Of a stretch of 64,000 nucleotides of DNA, positions 61,292 to 64,000 are shown piece by piece. How positions within the stretch are numbered: the first letter of the stretch is position 1; every line of letters begins with the position of its first letter. The translations under genes and the position numbers were made by a program. The notes under the pieces are model-generated. The model searched no databases, had not been told where the DNA came from, and was given only the letters and a program-made list of their open reading frames with translations. The stretch is from positions 62,001-126,000 of the forward strand of contig CAJYLO010000010.1 of the NCBI GenBank assembly GCA_913776245.1, given 5' to 3'. The stretch is from an uncultured Chryseobacterium sp. GTDB lineage: Bacteria > Bacteroidota > Bacteroidia > Flavobacteriales > Weeksellaceae.

Positions 61292-61495
61292 TTATGATTT
61301 AATTTTAGAAAGATCTACGCCTAATTTTGTAAATTCCGTTTCGCCTTTTTCTGTTATATAAAAATCCTTATCTTCAGGGGTTTCTTTTGCAAGCCAGCCT
61401 TTTGCAATGAATTGCTCCAGTAATAAGTTTCCTAATTTACCACCTATATGCTCGTAGCATAATTTGGCTGGTTTTTTTCCAGATAATCTACTCAT
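61292..61495 (-). CDS. Small winged-helix protein, ArsR-type C-terminal half
   Basis: The 67 residues (CYEHIGGKLGNLLLEQFIAKGWL, then DKDFYITEKGETEF) match the second half of ArsR-type regulators, without the first DNA-binding helix-turn-helix. In related species short copies of this kind are stable genes. It may be a remnant or a modulator of a full-length regulator. It ends near the divergent SDR start region. Confidence 0.7.
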   Translation of the reverse strand: MSRLSGKKPAKLCYEHIGGKLGNLLLEQFIAKGWLAKETPEDKDFYITEKGETEFTKLGVDLSKIKS

Positions 61496-61543
61496 ATATT
61501 ATTTTTTTAGATGATGAAAGGTTTTTATTTTTTGAAAATATGT

Positions 61544-62125
61544 CTACGGCTTGCTGATTCTTCTTCTCAGCCGGCTCAGGCTCTCTGCAGTCAATCCCAG
61601 GTAAGACGCTATTATTTTAAGCGGAGTATGCTGAAAAATCTCCGGGCGCCTGTTTATAAGTTTCAGATAACGTTCTTTCGGGCTGAGCGTCAAAAGATCA
61701 ATCTGCTCCTGCTGTTTTCGGAGAAACAAAATCTCAGAAATGGCCTTTCCTATCCTCAGGCCTTTTTCATTCAAGGAATAGAGATCATGAAGATCGGGAT
61801 GGCTAACCGACCATATCATACAGTCTTCCAGAGCCTGTGTCCTGATACCGGAAGGCTGTTGATTCAGAAATGAAAGATAATCACTCATAAAGCTCTTTTC
61901 ATAGATAAGATTAATACAGACATCCTTATGTCCATTCCAGACAAAAAGACCTACAGAACCTGTTACAATAATATTCAGATATTTTTCGATCTCAGCATAA
62001 TCTTTTATGGTTTCATTTTTATTAAATGTCCTTATTATTACTTTTTCAGCAAATCGTTCCCAGATTTTAGCTTCTGCTTTATAAAATGGGGAAAAGACAT
62101 CTTGTATTTCTTGAGGCGTTGGCAT
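61544..62125 (-). CDS. Crp/Fnr-family regulator 4
   Basis: The 193-residue protein has a cyclic-nucleotide-binding-like N-terminus (about 20-120) and a short C-terminal region with IIASYLGLTAESLSRLRRRI, a typical Crp-type HTH. No Cys cluster is seen. It is most like the Bacteroidota Crp-family regulators that respond to unknown signals. It is 48 bp from the ArsR-like gene and may regulate it. Confidence 0.88.
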   Translation of the reverse strand: MPTPQEIQDVFSPFYKAEAKIWERFAEKVIIRTFNKNETIKDYAEIEKYLNIIVTGSVGLFVWNGHKDVCINLIYEKSFMSDYLSFLNQQPSGIRTQALEDCMIWSVSHPDLHDLYSLNEKGLRIGKAISEILFLRKQQEQIDLLTLSPKERYLKLINRRPEIFQHTPLKIIASYLGLTAESLSRLRRRISKP

Positions 62126-62441
62126 TACTTACATTTATGATAGTACAGCTTACTGAACTTATAAACGAAAATAATAAAATAATCTGATGACAAGCTATTT
62201 TTCAGGTAAGAACAATGTGAATCTTTATAGACTCTACTCCAAATAATTTATGCATTTTGCATGTCTTCAATAGGTATTTATAACCATAAATAAAATGGCT
62301 TTATGATTATTGAACAGGAATTGGCAGCCACGTATTTTTGTTGTCAGAACTACGCAGTTTTTGATTTTCTGAATTAGATAATTGGAAGTAAAAAACAATT
62401 ATGGATGAAAAATTATAATATATTTGTGAAAACTAAAAAAA
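62126..62441. other. Gene-free region, 316 bp
   Basis: AT-rich sequence between Crp/Fnr regulator 4 and the TPR kinase. It probably holds both promoters. I see no small frame, RNA gene or strong palindrome in it. Confidence 0.5.
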
Positions 62442-64000
62442 TTGAAAACCAACATTTTAATCTTCTTTTTGGGAAGTTTATTTTTAATTAAGCTAAATGC
62501 GCAGGCCTTTTCTCCTGAAGAAAAAAAACTGATTGCCGCCAAAAAACTTATAGAAAACTACCAGCTGGATTCTGCCGAAATAAAGCTGAATGAACTGGCC
62601 CAGCCGGAACTCAAAAAAAATCAACCTAAAATCTATATCCGGGCTGAGCTTAATCTCGGAAGGTTATATGGTGATAAAGGTGATAATGTAAAGGCACTTC
62701 AGCATTATCAGAAAGCACTCAGAACAGCAGAAAATAAGGCTGATAAAGAATTGCAGGCGCACGTATTGAAAAACATAGGTGTTCTCTATGTAAGCTGGAA
62801 AAAGCTAGACGACGCTTTCGGTTATTATAATAAAGCCGAACAATTGGCAAAAGAAATCGGAAATACAGAACTTGTAGCTGACTGCCAGAATAATAAAGGC
62901 ATTGTGTATGAACAGAAACTTGCATATTCAAAAGCACTTTCATCATATAAAAATGCGCTCCGGCTTTATAAGGAAAAAAAAATTCCCGGAAAAATATCTA
63001 TGGCATTAAGCAATATTGCCATCGTTTATAAATTTCAGAAAAATTATTCTGAAGCCATACAATATAACCTGGAAGCCATCGCCATTTCCGAACAACAAAA
63101 TGACAAATGGAACCTGTCTGCCACCTATAACAACATCGGAAATCTCTACGGGGAAATGGGTGACTATAAAAAAGCAATTGAATATTGTGAGAAAGCTCTC
63201 GCAATAGCCAAGGAAATTGATGCCGGAGAAATTATAGAATCCATCTACGACAGTATGGCCGAAGCGGCTTACAAAGCAGGGGATTATAAAAAGGCGTACC
63301 AGTATCAGAAACTGTTTTCCACAGCGATGAATGATTTCATCAATAAAGAAAGCACAAAACAGCTCTCTGAACTTAATGTAAAATATGAAACCGAAAAAAA
63401 GCAGAACCTAATCAATAACCAGCAATTTGAAATCAGACAGAAAAATAATTGGCTGCTGTTTGTAACCGTTTTATTTTTTGTTTCCGTAGTTGCCGCCTAT
63501 TTCATTTATAAAAATTACCGTAACAAGCAGGAAAAACGTCTGCAGAAAGAAATCCATCGTCAGAAGGAAATGGAAGCTATGGCTTTATTTAACGGAGAAC
63601 AAAGTGAACGAATCCGAATTGCGAGAGATTTGCATGACAGTGTGGGACAGATGCTGTCCCTGATTAAAATGAACCTTTCTTCTCAGACACAGAATGCGGA
63701 AAACGAAAATATGCAGATGCTGATCGACAAAACCATTTCAGAAGTCCGCAACATTTCGCATAATCTTATTCCGGAGGAACTCAATTTCGGAATTGTTTCC
63801 GCTTTAGAAAATCTGAGTGATAAAGTTAATTCCAGCGGTGGTACGAAGATGCAAACGGACATCAATGAAGAAATTAGGGCCATAAAATTCCACAGGCAGC
63901 ACGAGCTTTCTATATACAGAATTGTACAGGAAGTTGTAAGTAATATTGTAAGGCACGCAGATGCTTCCTCTATTATCTTATCGATGAAAAAAAATAATGA
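62442..64000 (+). CDS. TPR histidine kinase, NarL type (3' end cut by window edge)
   Basis: I read this frame by hand. It starts at TTG (62442); a stop codon lies in frame just upstream, and the next residues form a signal peptide (KTNILIFFLGSLFLIKL then NAQA). Tetratricopeptide repeats follow (about residues 30-300: KALQHYQKALRTAE, YNNIGNLYGEMGDYKKAIEY). One membrane helix (WLLFVTVLFFVSVVAAYFI) is followed by a HisKA_3 domain with the phospho-accepting His in RIARDLHDSVGQMLSL and the HATPase N-box IVQEVVSNIVRHA. The visible 519 codons end before the G-boxes. This is the sensor of a LuxR-type two-component pair; its regulator lies outside the window. Confidence 0.9.
   Translation, partial: MKTNILIFFLGSLFLIKLNAQAFSPEEKKLIAAKKLIENYQLDSAEIKLNELAQPELKKNQPKIYIRAELNLGRLYGDKGDNVKALQHYQKALRTAENKADKELQAHVLKNIGVLYVSWKKLDDAFGYYNKAEQLAKEIGNTELVADCQNNKGIVYEQKLAYSKALSSYKNALRLYKEKKIPGKISMALSNIAIVYKFQKNYSEAIQYNLEAIAISEQQNDKWNLSATYNNIGNLYGEMGDYKKAIEYCEKALAIAKEIDAGEIIESIYDSMAEAAYKAGDYKKAYQYQKLFSTAMNDFINKESTKQLSELNVKYETEKKQNLINNQQFEIRQKNNWLLFVTVLFFVSVVAAYFIYKNYRNKQEKRLQKEIHRQKEMEAMALFNGEQSERIRIARDLHDSVGQMLSLIKMNLSSQTQNAENENMQMLIDKTISEVRNISHNLIPEELNFGIVSALENLSDKVNSSGGTKMQTDINEEIRAIKFHRQHELSIYRIVQEVVSNIVRHADASSIILSMKKNN

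Noticed and set aside
1-64000. tRNA, rRNA, transposase or integrase genes
   Set aside because: None was recognised on either strand; a dedicated RNA scan was not available, so a small RNA gene could be missed.

Overview
The window is typical of a Flavobacteriia genome, most likely Chryseobacterium or a close Weeksellaceae relative. The clues are AT-rich DNA with few purine-rich ribosome sites, Bacteroidota-type TAnnTTTG -7 elements before several genes, and many Bacteroidota families (DUF6266, DUF6766, DUF3570/DUF4266, MbnP-like, YciF-like, small lipoproteins). The genus call is an inference from gene content. No rRNA, tRNA, insertion sequence or CRISPR array was recognised.

Left end (1-11000): a minus-strand defence operon of hsdR, a GIY-YIG nuclease-like gene, hsdM, an hsdS with a long C-terminal extension, and the 5' part of a McrB-like ATPase cut by the window edge. 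It is followed by a base-compositionally distinct DUF6266 gene, six tandem copies of a ~130-bp non-coding repeat, and a small helix-turn-helix gene.

Housekeeping and sensing (11000-24100): amino-acid permease, Mpo1-like protein, PAS histidine kinase with a stand-alone receiver, aldo/keto reductase, shikimate dehydrogenase, an AT-rich PD-(D/E)XK-like orphan with a 49-residue coiled-coil partner, a hypoxanthine/uracil-type DNA glycosylase, a PBP4-type peptidase, and a cluster of an MbnP-like lipoprotein, an MbnH-like di-haem protein, an outer-membrane barrel protein and a small Cys/His membrane protein.

Stress island (24100-42320): VIT-type metal transporter, PA2169 four-helix protein, zinc alcohol dehydrogenase, low-affinity iron permease-like protein, large clade-2 catalase, small lipoproteins, two YciF-like ferritin-fold proteins, DUF6766, FAD-Rieske oxidoreductase, alpha-amylase, two short-chain dehydrogenases, CinA, a KGG-repeat protein and two paralogous Crp/Fnr regulators. 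The gene set resembles the enterobacterial yciGFE-katN stress operon. Four copies of a 16-bp palindrome (consensus TATGAYCTSRRTCATA) lie in its intergenic regions and are candidate operators for these regulators.

Right end (42320-64000): an RND efflux operon bracketed by a DUF2892 membrane protein and a single-domain rhodanese (the two halves of E. coli YgaP), a Crp/Fnr regulator, PAP2 phosphatase, a thioredoxin-ApbE-DUF4266-DUF3570 operon, a heavy-metal RND operon flanked by two paralogous small secreted proteins, an SDR/DUF2867 protein, a short winged-helix protein, a fourth Crp/Fnr protein, and a TPR histidine kinase cut by the window edge.
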